Assembly: GCA_907163345.1 (NCBI GenBank)
Contig: CAJQUN010001097.1
Coordinates: 43,364 to 107,363 of the forward strand
DNA length: 64,000 bases
Origin: Haberlea rhodopensis
Lineage: Eukaryota > Streptophyta > Magnoliopsida > Lamiales > Gesneriaceae
Reading direction: 5' to 3'
Position 1 is the first letter of the stretch. Every line of letters starts with the position of its first letter. Under the pieces are notes generated by a model. The model was not told the origin of the DNA. It worked only from the letters and a program-made list of their open reading frames with translations, and did no database searches. The translations under genes and the position numbers were made by a program. This document shows, one piece after another, positions 34,006 to 45,081 of this stretch.

Positions 34006-36791
34006 ATGTGTCCGCTCATCTACAGTACGACGTTACATATACTTCTATCTTTAACCGCCATTACTTTGGTTATTACTCTTTATCTCTCCAAAAATTTTAC
34101 TGCGATTAATGCTGTTCATGTGGATTTCCACTCCATCTCCACATCCTCTGATGAAGACACAAAGGAAGTTTTTCAAAAATTGGATACATCGGGACTTTTA
34201 GTGATTCTCAGCCAGGCTCCGACCTTCTACAAAGCCGCGTTACATGAATTCTTTGCCACCGCCAAAGTTGAAAATGATTCTGTGATGGCCCTTGTTTCTG
34301 GACAACCTATTACCATCACTCAGCAGGAGTTTAGCACGCACCTTTGTCTTCCTGCCACTGGACTTACAGATTTTTCCACCGTTCCAGTGGATGTTAGGGA
34401 AGAAATGCGAATCACCTTCTCCGACTCAAATGAACGTCTCCGACGTCCTCCATTCAGGAAGGTGCTGATGAAGAGTCATTTCCGGCAACTGGCCGATGTA
34501 ATTTCTAAGGGGCTGCTGTGCAAAGCTGGCTCCTTCGACATCATCACTCCTGAGAAGTTTGACGTCATGAGCGCCATCTTCAAAGGACTGGAAATCAACT
34601 GGTCAGTAGTTTGTTCCAGATCCTCACTGGCCTCATCACTTCAGGCAAGGGTCAATCTGGTTTTGCCCTACCTCTCAGTAGCTTTTTTGAAAGCAAAAGC
34701 ATTAAGGCAGGGGCTTCCTCCGACCTTCATCCAGGGAGACTCATCACTGCGAAGTATCTTCAGATACACAGGCAGCGGAGTGGCAGAGAGGTTGGTCTGA
34801 CGAAGCATCGATCAAATCAAGTTATCAGTGACTCGGAACAGACCATCTCTGAATCAGCTGAGTCTTCTCCTCCTCCTCCTCTTCCTAAGAAGCCCAGAAC
34901 CAGAAAAGGGGCTCCTCCTGCTCTCCTTCTGACAGTCATTGCTGCTTCCGATACCGTCTCCTCTGCAGGTCCCACGGTAGACATCCCTCGCAGAGAACCC
35001 AGTCCTGAAAATCCTCCCCCCGAGGAACCAACTGCATCTCCTGCCTCATTGGCCATGGTACTTGCTACATCAGTGGCTCCAGCTGACAATCTTTCCGTAC
35101 TGATGAGCTCTCAGCAAGCACCCGACTCTATTAGTTTTCGGACACCCAAGTCCTTGTGTCCCTACTGTAATCCAAGGACCAGCACAGCTGGAAAAGGAAA
35201 AACTCTTATGGCTCCAGTGACCACACCTGTTGCCTATGAGATACAGATGGTCATGGATACAGTGGAAGCCAAGCTGCAGCCACAGCTAGAAATTTTTGAT
35301 AGATGGGTGAAGGCACGGTTGAAAATTCGCTTTAATGACTTCACTCCAATCGTGGATCAAGCACGGGAAGATGAGAACCAAATTTTGGCTTATCTTCAAG
35401 TCACTGACACTGAGAAGAGTCTGAAGCTGATGGATATTTTCCGTCTAATGAACTATGTGGGCGAACTTCAAGCCCTTGTTGAATCCCGACTTCAGCAATT
35501 CAATGGTGATTCAGGCACAGCGAATCATGATAGAGCAGTTCTGAATGCTCTTGGACCAAAACTGGAAATGGCCGAGAAAGCTCTTCATGATCTTCGCATA
35601 TCAACTGGTCTTCACTCATGTTCTACAGTTGTAAATGTTGCAAGCCCCGATCAGACTGATTTGCAGATAGCCACTACAGGCTTGTAAATAACTACCACTG
35701 ATGTAGAGATATCCTCAACTAACCTGGAGGCAACTCTTCCTGACTTAGAGACTGTCCCACCAACAATGGAGCTACCTCCTCCTGTCATTGAGATCACCCC
35801 TGCCACGGATCAACCGTTCCAATCAATGGTCGTTGATCACGAGAATATGGACACAGTAATTCAGACTGTGGTCCATCAAGTTGCTATATCCTCTGGTAAT
35901 GATGAGCACAGTGAACACTCCTCACACTCTACTGATCACCTCAAATCGTCTGCAGCTGTGCTGGAACAAGCTGCTACCAGCATCGCTGTCATTGATGTCG
36001 ACGAACCTACTGCACCAACTGCTGAAGCCACTGCCCTGCTGTCTACTAATGATTTTGAGGGTCCTCCTGGAGTTCTCACTACAAATGCGGAGACTCAAAC
36101 AGATGACCTGGTTAATCTGATGGCTCAAGACCCTCCTGAAAACTTCTTTGACTTCGCTACTCATATTCCTCTGGAAGGGCCACCCAACGTCGCTGAACAA
36201 CTGGTAAATCTGTCAAATGCGATCTTTGCACTAGCTAGTGACGTACATAAGCTTAAACAGGATGAGCGCACTGCGACTCTTATTTTAGGGAGCCATCAGC
36301 AAAATAATGAGTCTCAATTCCAGCATGTCTACCGAGATATCAATAGTCTCACAACTATTGTGACCCGGCTTCAGACGCTTGTTGAAAATGCCTTTGCGGA
36401 CTCACTTTCTAGGATAGGGCAGGCTCGTCTTCAGATCAATCAACAAAATGAATCTCTTCATGTTGCCACCTCACTGGCCCTTGGAGATAAGATAGAAGAC
36501 GCAAAGAAAGTCTTGACCGATCAGCTGGCAACCATGCAGGCAGCATTTGCTTCCCAAATTCAAGATTTATGCAACAGCTTGTCTGCTGGCCCTCAAATTA
36601 TTAGAAGACTGCCTGAGTCCAGCAGACCTGCTCCTCAGTCTCAACGAAACCCGAGTCCAGCAAATCGTTCATCCACTGCAGCTGGAGCATCCAATCAGTC
36701 CAGACCATCTTCCCAGCCAAGATCTCGAAGTCCGCACCAACCGTCTACCGAAAAGCGTGACTATTCCCGACATTGGTTAGGGAGGAAATAA
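34006..36791 (+). pseudogene. Copia B envelope-like region, broken
   Basis: Three frames cover it. 34006-34800 holds the N-terminal domain (VFQKLDTSGLLVI, HEFFATAKVENDSVMALVSG, LCLPATGLTDFS, LLCKAGSFDIITPEKFDVMSAIFKG), which aligns in order with the start of the 816-aa ORF of copia A. 34611-35687 continues after a shift near 34620 and holds a Pro/Ser-rich then helical stretch. 35766-36791 is in the same frame after a TAA at 35685 and ends in a Ser/Arg/Pro-rich tail (PSSQPRSRSPHQPS). Hydrophobic residues near the start of the first ORF (about 5-27) could look like a membrane segment, but that part is probably upstream untranslated sequence. Function is unknown. Confidence 0.78.
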
Positions 36792-37152
36792 TATCGTTTT
36801 CTGACCCCTTATTAATTAATATTATCTTTTTACTGTTTTCATTTGACTTTTTCCGTGTTTATCGTCACATCATTATTGTGTTCACACTTAATGAAATTCT
36901 TCTATAAATAGAGGCTTATTTTTTGTTTTTATAACACACATTCACTCATCATGATTATTTTCAATTCCTTGAAAATTCCTTGGTTTCCTCTTTGCAACTG
37001 TTCATTTTCAAGGGTTTATTACTTATCTAAATCAACCCCTCATGGGTTGATTACTTATCTAACCCAGCTCCGTTAAGCTTCAGCGTTTGGATCCTGCTCT
37101 GATGCTCATCATCAGTCAGGAACCTTAATCAAAAGTTATCTGGTGCTGATGA

Positions 37153-37168
37153 CAAAAAGGGGGAAAAC
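37153..37168 (+). promoter_or_regulatory. Internal polypurine tract of copia B
   Basis: CAAAAAGGGGGAAAAC, preceded by GATGA. Nearly the same as the tract at the LTR edge (37593), but 440 bp further in. Confidence 0.65.
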
Positions 37169-37592
37169 AGAGATAGAATATTCTCATGGGTGAATCCATA
37201 AACCATGGAGGCCTGATGAATATACATTTGAATATCTCCCCGATCGAAGCTCTTCCTCTCTGAAACAAGGTGGACTCTGAAACAAGGTGGATCGAAGCTC
37301 TTCCTCCCCGCAACTAAGTGGATCGAAGCTCTCCGGTCTACATTGTTTAAAATTTGTCATGTATTAGCTATATTTGGTAGAAATAGATTTGTCTTAAGTT
37401 GAATCCAGTTATCAGAATTCATCTTAAATAAAGATGAATCTCTCTCAATTGTCCAGTTTGATTACAACTTGTAATCTGCTTATCTTTATAACAAATGAAA
37501 ATTTCCTTTCCATTATGTCTTCAAGTCTTTTCAGGATTCACCGCCTAAATTATTCGAGTATGAAATCGTTATTGCTTAGTTTTGTAATCACC

Positions 37593-37606
37593 AAAAAGGG
37601 GGAAAT
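37593..37606 (+). promoter_or_regulatory. Polypurine tract of copia B at the LTR edge
   Basis: AAAAAGGGGGAAAT directly before TGTTGGGAAACG, the first bases of the 3' LTR. Confidence 0.85.
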
Positions 37607-37639
37607 TGTTGGGAAACGATTTCTAAGTTTTGGTGATTA

Positions 37640-38076
37640 TAAACACCAACTGGTTAAAGACCAACCGGATGACAAACACCAACTGGATGTACACCTACCG
37701 GGTGTTGAAGAGATCTGCCGGGTAAAGACCAACCGGATGACAAACACCAACTGGATGTACACCTACCGGGTGTTGAAGACTTACCGGGTGATAAAGATCA
37801 ACCGGATGACAAACACCAACTGGTTGGAGACCTACCGGGTGATAAAGATCAACCGGATGACAAACACCAACTGGTTGAAGACCTACCGGGTGATAAAGAC
37901 CAACCAGATGATAAAGACCAATCGGATGACGAAGACCTACCGGGTGACAAAGATCTACCGGATGGACATCAACTGGATACAAACACCTACCGGATATCAA
38001 AGACCTATCGGGTGTTGAAGACCTACTGGATGGCTACCAACTGGATAGACATCAACCGGACAGACATCAACTGGAT
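37640..38076 (+). repeat. Tandem repeat array in copia B LTR
   Basis: Short words ACCAACCGGATGACAAA, CACCAACTGG and GACCTACCGGGTGATAAA alternate in units of roughly 50 bp, with degenerate copies over about 440 bp; the array resumes at 45087-45180 after Athila B. The frames open across it are products of the repeat, not genes. Confidence 0.85.
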
Positions 38077-38081
38077 GGCTA

Positions 38082-39575
38082 TGGTAGCGTTTATCGTGTA
38101 CGCCCAAATTAACCCTTCTTCAGTTAATGACAAAAATATGTTGTAGTGGAAATAGGGATCGATCTCATAGGGAATGTAAATTTATTTCGTGCCAAAAACG
38201 AATAGTAACAAAAGGGGGTTTTAGGATGAATGATTACTACTAAGCAAATTCTAAAATTAAACTAATCAACGAGATTACTAAGATGATTAAACTTATGAGA
38301 GTAAAGCGATTCTTGGTTTCCAGGTAACCGTACTTTTGGAAAATTATCTTTTAATCATCAAATCAAAACATTCGAATTCTTTCAATTATCTATCGATTGG
38401 AAATTCAATTCCTACTCATCTTATTCGTAGTCAAAGAGAAAACAGCATTCAATTCAACCCTTACCAAATCTCTAATCACCACTACAGCCGTTAATGATTA
38501 AATCAATGATAGTTTTCAAAACTAATGAGTTCGATAAATCTAATCAATGAAAACTACAGCCGTTAAAATTGATTACTCAACCGTTCTCCTAAGAATTCAA
38601 CAACACCTACAGTCGGTTAATTATTGATCTTAGTTGTTTCTTAACAAACTATCGATTATGCAATTGAATATTAGTTGATCAGTCTAATACACAAACACAA
38701 CAATCATGGAATTCGAAATTTGAGAAATGAATTGAAATCGAAATATAATTCAACAATCAAACCAAATTCTCATAAAAGATTTGAATCCAAAAGTAGGTAT
38801 CCCTTCAACCAAGAATCAAAGGATTTTAGCCTAGCATAATTAACTCTAAAATCGATAAAAATTCAATGGAAAACATTAAATAAATAAAGGAAAGAAAGTT
38901 ACTAAGATAAATCACGATTCCGGCTTGTCGATTCTGGTTCCGTTCTTCGTTGTTCTTGAAGAAAACTTGAAAGAAAAATAACCTAAAAATCTCTAATTAT
39001 TCTCAAGTATGGAAAACTATCAAAAACTGCTGCTAATCAGGCTTGTCTTCGAGTTTTAGGGTATGGAAGTGATAAATATGGGATACAATCTTTTAAACAT
39101 GGTAAAAGACTCAATTTCTAAATTTCCGGACTCTTCGGCGATCGATCGCCTTGAATGTGGCGATCGATCGCTGCATTATTATTTTTCGGAAAAATCATTG
39201 AGGCGATCGATCGCTATAAAGTGGCGATCGATCGCCGAGCTCCAGTAGACTTTGGCGATCGATCGCCACTTCTTCGCGATCGATCGCTGACTCTTCAAAT
39301 TTGATGAAAATGTTTCTGTCCATAGGCGATCGATTTCCTCTTCCGGGCGATCGATTGCCATCCCCAAAATTACCTTTTCTTGATCAACTTTGAGTCCTTG
39401 TCATGTCCATGTCTCTTCTTGGTCTTTACACATCGTTTTTAGCTCGTTTTCTTCGATTGTACCTATAATTACACAAATATACGATTAGGTAGCATACGTA
39501 TCAATTTATCCATCAAAACCTACCAAATCGTAGACAATTAAGCACTAAAGATGTGTCTATTTCTAGTCACATCAA
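38082..39575 (-). repeat. 3' LTR of Athila B
   Basis: 1,494 bp, with a cluster of GCGATCGATCGC palindromes at 39137-39359. Same family as the 5' LTR of Athila A. Confidence 0.92.
39137..39359. repeat. Palindrome cluster in Athila B 3' LTR
   Basis: Eight copies or near-copies of GCGATCGATCGC in about 220 bp. Perfect GGCGATCGATCGCC at 39137-39150; others at about 39159, 39203, 39223, 39253, 39273, 39325 and 39346. Confidence 0.92.
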
Positions 39576-39585
39576 ACTCCCCCAT
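39576..39585 (-). promoter_or_regulatory. Polypurine tract of Athila B
   Basis: Minus-strand TGGGGGAGTT directly before the 3' LTR. Confidence 0.85.
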
Positions 39586-41267
39586 ACTTACTCTTTACTC
39601 GACCTCGAGTAAATAAATAAAACTACAATATTTTTGTTTGGCTCACAGATTCATAACAAAGCAACTTGTCCTCACTTTAATGCCTCAACAATTTTAACAT
39701 GCATAATAATGAACGGCGGTGAAAAGTTAACAGTGGAACAAGTTCAATCCCTAAACATTTCGTACCCAACGAAGTAGTGAACGTGTGTGTGTGGTCATAA
39801 ACAAGTGTTGTGTACAAATTATAGATCCAAAATATGCAAAGCCATAATAGTTCAAGTCATACACTAACACAAGTATAAGCTCACTTGCACACTCTTCTCC
39901 ACTATCTTAGCTACTTTGCAAACATAAATCAAGTAGGTCTTTATTAACTTGTAGCTTGGCCTAGGTATTGGCTTATGAAAGAAAGGGTAAGGATATTCAA
40001 ACAAGAGAGTATGATGAAATGCACACTAAAAGCTTATCTTCTTGTATGAATTTTTCAACTTTGCTCTTTTTCACAAGGTTTATTTCAATACTTTTCTTCT
40101 TTTGTGCCTTGGCTCCCCTTGGAGTCATATTTTTATCTATTTTTTTTCAAGGCATCCCTTTTTCTTTCATGCATTCCATTCTTTTGACAATTAAGCTCAC
40201 AAAAATACTTCAATGATTCCCAAATGCATGTGAATAAAATACATCATACTCCCTTAAAAGGTATGGATTAAAATCATATTTAGGTTAAAGGGTAGGATGA
40301 TAAGCTAGTCAAGAAATGTTGAATGGGGGTCTTTAGTATGCTTAGCATACTACCATTCTTTTACATTTAAGGCTCGAAAAGGGTACTAGAGATTGATTTT
40401 GTTTACATGGTAGGTTTGAAAGGCACAAACGCATCAAAGATCGCCTATATCACTTTCATGTTTGCAAGTAGTCTAGACATACGCCTCAAAGAGCATGTAG
40501 TTAAGTTCTAGCATGTATTAGAGACTTCTTAAGACTATTACAAAGTTCACACAATCTTCATTAAGCTATGCACACTTCACAAGCCATGACAATAATGTGC
40601 TCAAAATATTCAACTTACTAAGTTAAAGTACACTTTGCATTAGAGTTCAAAGTATTCCAAAGTTAACAATTCACCTATGTTCAAAAGCATGCATGATATC
40701 AATTAGGTTTCATCATGGGCTAGTGATTCTAAGCATGTGTTCATTACTAACTATGAGCTCAAAATTTTAAATTTTTCGATTTTTTTGTATTTTTGCAATA
40801 ATAAAAACAATAACACACTACTAATCCCTCCCCCATACTTAAATCTTACATTGTCCCCAATGTAAGGCAAAAAGACAAGAGAAAAGAAAAGTTCAACTAA
40901 AATGCAATAAAAATAAAAGGGTAAAAGGGAAACTAACTCCCCTTGGGTTGCCTCCCAAGCAGCGCCTCTGTTTAACGTCGGTGGCCCGACGCCAGTCCTC
41001 TATCAAGGTGGTTGATGCAGTGTTGTTCTATCCTTCCTTAACCACCTCAATATCTTCTTCACTCCTCGGTATCTCGGCTTGTTGTTCTTGGAGGGGTCGT
41101 CCCCAGTCTTTGCTCCTTCGGCACTTGCTTGACATGGTTTATCCGGAGGATGCTTCTTTCCATTGGTATGACCCTGCAAGTGAGAAATAAGAGAATCAGA
41201 AGTATCATGAGTAGACAGAGTAGCAATCGTATGAATGGTAGGAAAAGAGCTCGAATCTATACCTCGC
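39586..41267 (-). other. Non-coding interior of Athila B (deleted pol position)
   Basis: No reverse transcriptase, RNase H or integrase blocks on either strand. At about 40935-40993 the minus strand carries TTGGGAGGCAACCCA preceded by GACGTTAAACAGAGGCGC, a sequence commonly found just downstream of integrase in Athila/Tat elements. This suggests that RT to integrase was removed cleanly and the post-integrase tail kept. Confidence 0.7.
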
Positions 41268-42071
41268 TTATCGTTGGGCCATCAGTAGCCTTTCCATTTC
41301 CCACAACTCATCATTATCAAAATCAGAATCATAGTCATCATGTACATCAATAGCGTAACTAGAATGCTCAAGAGGTTTAATGGGTTCATACATGTTGAAT
41401 TTTTCAATTTGACCATTAGACTCCATGGTTATCAAACCGCTATTCATATTGATTACTGAGTTCGATGGCTTCAAGAATGGTCTTCCTAAAATAATTAGAC
41501 TAGAAGGATCACCATTTCTCATGTCTAAGACATAGAAATCGGCTGTGAAGACCAAGTTCTTTACATGCACAACTACGTCCTCTACTATCCCCTTAGGTTT
41601 GACCGTGGATTTATCGGCTAAGTGAATAACTGCGCTATTTCTTTTTAAAGGTCCCATTTTCAGTTGAGAGTACATTGAGTAAGGCATGACATTTATGGAT
41701 GATCCTAAATCGAGCATAGCCTTCTCAATCCTAATAGCACTAATCTCACATGGCATAAAGAACATACCTGGATCCTTGCATTTAATGGGGATACTTCTTT
41801 GGTTGTCCCCCGAAACATGGTCATTGAGCTCGACCTTGGGCTGCCCTTTGTGTTCCTTGCTTCGATCCTCTTTCACGGTTTCATGCAATGGGGCTTGCTC
41901 TTTGCAGCGTGGACTCATCTTGTAGAGCCCTTTGAGTCCGGCATCTTTCCTATTGTCCTTCAATGCTTGGGGGAAAGGGGGTGGTACTTTATATTCAAAA
42001 AGTTTAGGGAACTCACCTCGTGGTTCCTCCCCTTGCATTGGCTCTTCAACATATGTCTCTGTCTCCGTCAT
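41268..42071 (-). CDS. Athila B protease
   Basis: 267-codon frame. After a polar N-terminal part it shows the aspartic-protease core of Athila/Tat elements: FFMPCEISAIRIEKAMLDLGSS (active-site Asp-Leu-Gly-Ser, residues about 124-127), INVMPYSMYSQL, the flap region GIVEDVVVHVKN and LIILGRPFLKPSNSVINM. It ends in an acidic tail (DDYDSDFDNDELWEMERLL) at a TGA. Protease cuts gag. Its ATG overlaps the gag stop in ATGA, so it is one frame away from gag; it needs frameshifting or re-initiation, unusual for Athila, where gag and pol are normally in one frame. Confidence 0.85.
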   Translation of the reverse strand: MTETETYVEEPMQGEEPRGEFPKLFEYKVPPPFPQALKDNRKDAGLKGLYKMSPRCKEQAPLHETVKEDRSKEHKGQPKVELNDHVSGDNQRSIPIKCKDPGMFFMPCEISAIRIEKAMLDLGSSINVMPYSMYSQLKMGPLKRNSAVIHLADKSTVKPKGIVEDVVVHVKNLVFTADFYVLDMRNGDPSSLIILGRPFLKPSNSVINMNSGLITMESNGQIEKFNMYEPIKPLEHSSYAIDVHDDYDSDFDNDELWEMERLLMAQR

Positions 42072-43474
42072 CTCTTCTTTTGGGGTGGCGTCAGTACCAC
42101 CTTTTCTTCAGCTGCATCTTCATTCACATTCACTGTGATAGCACTCACATTTTCCCGGGGGTTCATCTCTGGTTGTGACGGCAGTCCATTTGAAATCCTT
42201 GCTTCGATCTTGCTGATTGAAGTTGCCAATTGTCCCATCTGCGTCGTCAAGCTCTGGATGCTTGCCCTCGTCTCCTGTTGAAATTGTAAACTATTTTCAG
42301 CAATAATTTTAATGCTATGTTCTAACCTGTCAGAAGGAGGGTGCACTGGAGGTGGTGGAGGTCGCTGATATGGCGGTCTGTAGGGTTGAGGTTGGTGCAT
42401 CTGTGGGTTCCCATAGCCTTGGTTCGGATGGTCCCTCCACCCTTGATTGTAGCTGTTTGGTGGATGGTCATAATTCCTTTGTGGTGGCCGTGGGAATCCT
42501 CCTGCAGCATTTACGTTCTCCGTGGTTGTCTCTTGTAGTGAGGGGCATGCGTCTGTGGAATGGTTCGCAGCCAGACAGATTCCACACGGCTTTGTCTTTC
42601 CTACATTTCCACCTGCCATACCACGCACAAGAAAAGTGAGGTCTATCAGTTGTTGTTCTAAGTTTGATATGTTTACCTCTTTTCTTTGCGGTTGTCCATG
42701 GCGCACAAATCCAAATTGTTGGGAGTTGGCCTCCATGTTAGCTATCAACCTTCTAGCTTCCTCCGCTGTTTTATCTATAAAGGCTCCTCCGCTTGCCGCA
42801 TCCACTAAGTTCCTGTCAGAAGAAAATAAACCTTCATAAAAGTATTGGATGAGAAGGTGTTCACTTATCTGGTGTTGTGGACAACTTGCGCACAACTTCT
42901 TGAATCTCTCCCAGTACTCGTGTAGTGATTCCTCGTAGAGCTGCTTCACACCATATATCTCTTTCCTCAAGTTCGTTGCCCTTGAAGCTGGGAAGTACTT
43001 TTCTAGGAATACTCTTTGTAAGTCAGTCCACGTGGTGATCGATCGGGATGGTAAGTAGAAGAGCCAGTCTTTTGCAGCGTCCTTTAGAGAAAACGGGAAC
43101 GCTCTTAGCTTTATTTGATCCTCAGTGATTCCGGCCGGCTTCATGGTAGTGCACACCACGTGGAACTCCATCAGATGCTTATGTAAGTTTTCTCCTGCAA
43201 GACCATGAAAAGCTGGCAATAAGTGAATTAAACCAGATTTAAGTTCAAAGTTTACGTTATTGGCCAGAGCAGGGAAACTGATGCAGAGCGGTTGCTGATC
43301 CAAGTTAGGATTCGCCAACTGCCTCAAGCTTTGATTTGCAGCCATCATGGATCTCTCTTCTTCTTCTTGTTCTATAATCCCTCGTGCTTCTCGTCTCCTC
43401 TGATGTAGCGTCCTCTCAATCTCAGGATCGTAGTGAAAGTTATCTTCGTGATTGAACGATTCACTTGTACTCAT
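42068..43474 (-). CDS. Athila B gag, intact
   Basis: I place the start at ATG 43474 (MSTSESFNHEDNFHYDPEIER), since upstream codons of the open frame run through the primer site and LTR. Length is about 468 aa. The retrotransposon-gag core is complete: SLRQLANPNLDQQPLC, HLLPAFHGLAGENLHKHLMEFHVVC, KDAAKDWLFYLPSRSITTW, KKLCASCPQHQISEH, FIDKTAEEARRLIANMEAN. A CGICLAANHSTDAC zinc-knuckle-like motif follows, then a Pro/Gln/Tyr-rich segment and a helical C-terminus (SLTTQMGQLATSISKIEAR). It stops at TGA 42070-42068. No frame breaks, in contrast with the copy in Athila A. Confidence 0.9.
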   Translation of the reverse strand: MSTSESFNHEDNFHYDPEIERTLHQRRREARGIIEQEEEERSMMAANQSLRQLANPNLDQQPLCISFPALANNVNFELKSGLIHLLPAFHGLAGENLHKHLMEFHVVCTTMKPAGITEDQIKLRAFPFSLKDAAKDWLFYLPSRSITTWTDLQRVFLEKYFPASRATNLRKEIYGVKQLYEESLHEYWERFKKLCASCPQHQISEHLLIQYFYEGLFSSDRNLVDAASGGAFIDKTAEEARRLIANMEANSQQFGFVRHGQPQRKEVNISNLEQQLIDLTFLVRGMAGGNVGKTKPCGICLAANHSTDACPSLQETTTENVNAAGGFPRPPQRNYDHPPNSYNQGWRDHPNQGYGNPQMHQPQPYRPPYQRPPPPPVHPPSDRLEHSIKIIAENSLQFQQETRASIQSLTTQMGQLATSISKIEARISNGLPSQPEMNPRENVSAITVNVNEDAAEEKVVLTPPQKKR

Positions 43475-43546
43475 TAACAAACCAAAGTAGTAATGCGGGA
43501 TAGAAATAATAATAAAAAAAGAATCGACACTAATAAATATTGCCTT

Positions 43547-43563
43547 CCCCGGCAACGGCGCCA
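43547..43563 (-). promoter_or_regulatory. Primer binding site of Athila B (tRNA-Asp)
   Basis: Minus-strand TGGCGCCGTTGCCGGGG, 5 bp after the 5' LTR; a standard Athila/Tat site complementary to the tRNA-Asp 3' end. Confidence 0.92.
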
Positions 43564-43568
43564 AAATT

Positions 43569-45081
43569 TGGTAGCGTTTATCGTGTACGCCCAAATTAAC
43601 CCTTCTTTAGTTAATGACAAAAATATGTAGTAGTGGAAGTAGGGATCGATCTCACAGGGAATGTAAATTTATTTCGTGCCAAAAATGAATAGTAACAAAA
43701 GGGGGTTTTAGGATGAATGATTACTACTAAGCAAATTCTAAAATTAAACTAATCAACGAGATTACTAAGATGATTAAACTTATGAGAGTGAAGCGATTCT
43801 TGGTTTCCAGGTAACCGTACTTTTGGAAAATTATCTTTTAATCATCAAATCAAAACATTCGAATTCTTTCAATTATCTATCGATTGGAAATTCAATTCCT
43901 ACTCATCTTATTCGTAGTCAAAGAGAAAACAGCATTCAATTCAACCCTTACCAAATCTCTAATCATCACTACAACCGTTAATGATTAAATCAATGATAGT
44001 TTTCAAAACTAATGAGTTCGATAAATCTAATCAATGAAAACTACAGCCGTTAAAATTGATTACTCAACCGTTTCTCCTAAGAATTCAACAACACCTACAG
44101 CCGGTTAATTATTGATCTTAGTTGTTTCTTAACAAACTATCGATTATGCAATTGAATCTTAGGTTATCGGTCTAATACACAAACACAACAATCATGGAAT
44201 TCGAAATTTGAGAAACGAATTGAAATCGAAATATAATTCAACGATCAAACCAAATTCTCATAAAAGATTTGAATCCAAAAGTAGGTATCCCTTCAACCAA
44301 GAATCAAAGGATTTTAGCCTAGCATAATTAACTCTAAAATCGATAAAAATTCAATGGAAAACATTAAATAAATAAAGGAAAGAAAGTTACTAAGATAAAT
44401 CACGATTCCGGCTTGTCGATTCCGGTTCCGTTCTTCGTTGTTCTTGAAGAAAACTTGAAAGAAAAAAACCTAACAATCTCTAATTATTCTCAAGTATGAA
44501 AAACTATCAAAAACTGCTGCTAATCAGGCTTGTCTTCGAGTTTTAGGGTATGGAAGTGATAAATATGGGATACAATCTTTTAAACATGGTAAAAGACTCA
44601 ATTTCTAAATTTTCGGACTCTTCGGCGATCGATCGCCTTGAATGTGGCGATCGATCGCTGCATTATTATTTTTCGGAAAAATCATTGAGGCGATCGATCA
44701 CTATAAAGTGACGATCGATCGCTATAAAGTGGCGATCGATCGCCGAGCTCCAGTAGACTTTGGTGATCGATCGCCACTTCTTCGCGATCGATCGCTGACT
44801 CTTCAAATTTGATGAAAATGTTTCTGTCCATAGGCGATCGATTTCCTCTTCCGGGCGATCGATTGCCATCCCCAAAATTACCTTTTCTTGATCAACTTTG
44901 AGTCCTTGTCATGTCCATGTCTCTTCTTGGTCTTTACACATCGTTTTAGCTCGTTTTCTTCGATTGTACCTATAATTACACAAATATACGATTAGGTAGC
45001 ATACGTATCAATTTATCCATCAAAACCTACCAAATCGTAGACAATTAAGCACTAAAGATGTGTCTATTTCTAGTCACACCA
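43569..45081 (-). repeat. 5' LTR of Athila B
   Basis: 1,513 bp. Its palindrome cluster (about 44634-44868) has one extra unit of about 22 bp (GATCGATCGCTATAAAGTGG type) compared with the 3' LTR, accounting for most of the length difference. Confidence 0.92.

Larger units (their letters stand above)
38082..45081 (-). mobile_element. Athila B: gag-protease-only Athila element
   Basis: 7.0 kb, TGGTAGCG to CACACCA on the plus strand, flanked by GGCTA (38077-38081, 45082-45086). The LTRs (1,494 and 1,513 bp) differ at a little over 20 positions by eye, giving an age older than copia A. On the minus strand: PBS for tRNA-Asp, intact gag, intact protease frame, then 1.7 kb without RT, RNase H or integrase, and a polypurine tract. 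Structure fits a non-autonomous deletion derivative of Athila that depends on a relative for pol. Confidence 0.92.

Noticed and set aside
34006..34080. Signal peptide or membrane anchor at the start of copia B envelope-like frame
   Set aside because: The hydrophobic stretch precedes the part that aligns with copia A's first Met and is probably untranslated sequence.
37434..38018. 194-residue ORF with TNRMTNTNW repeats
   Set aside because: Created by the tandem array of the copia B LTR; the opposite strand is open too (PVGL repeats).
39137..39359. Cyanobacterial contamination suggested by GCGATCGC (the HIP1 word)
   Set aside because: Flanks are Athila LTR with tRNA-Asp primer site and target duplications; plant origin is clear.
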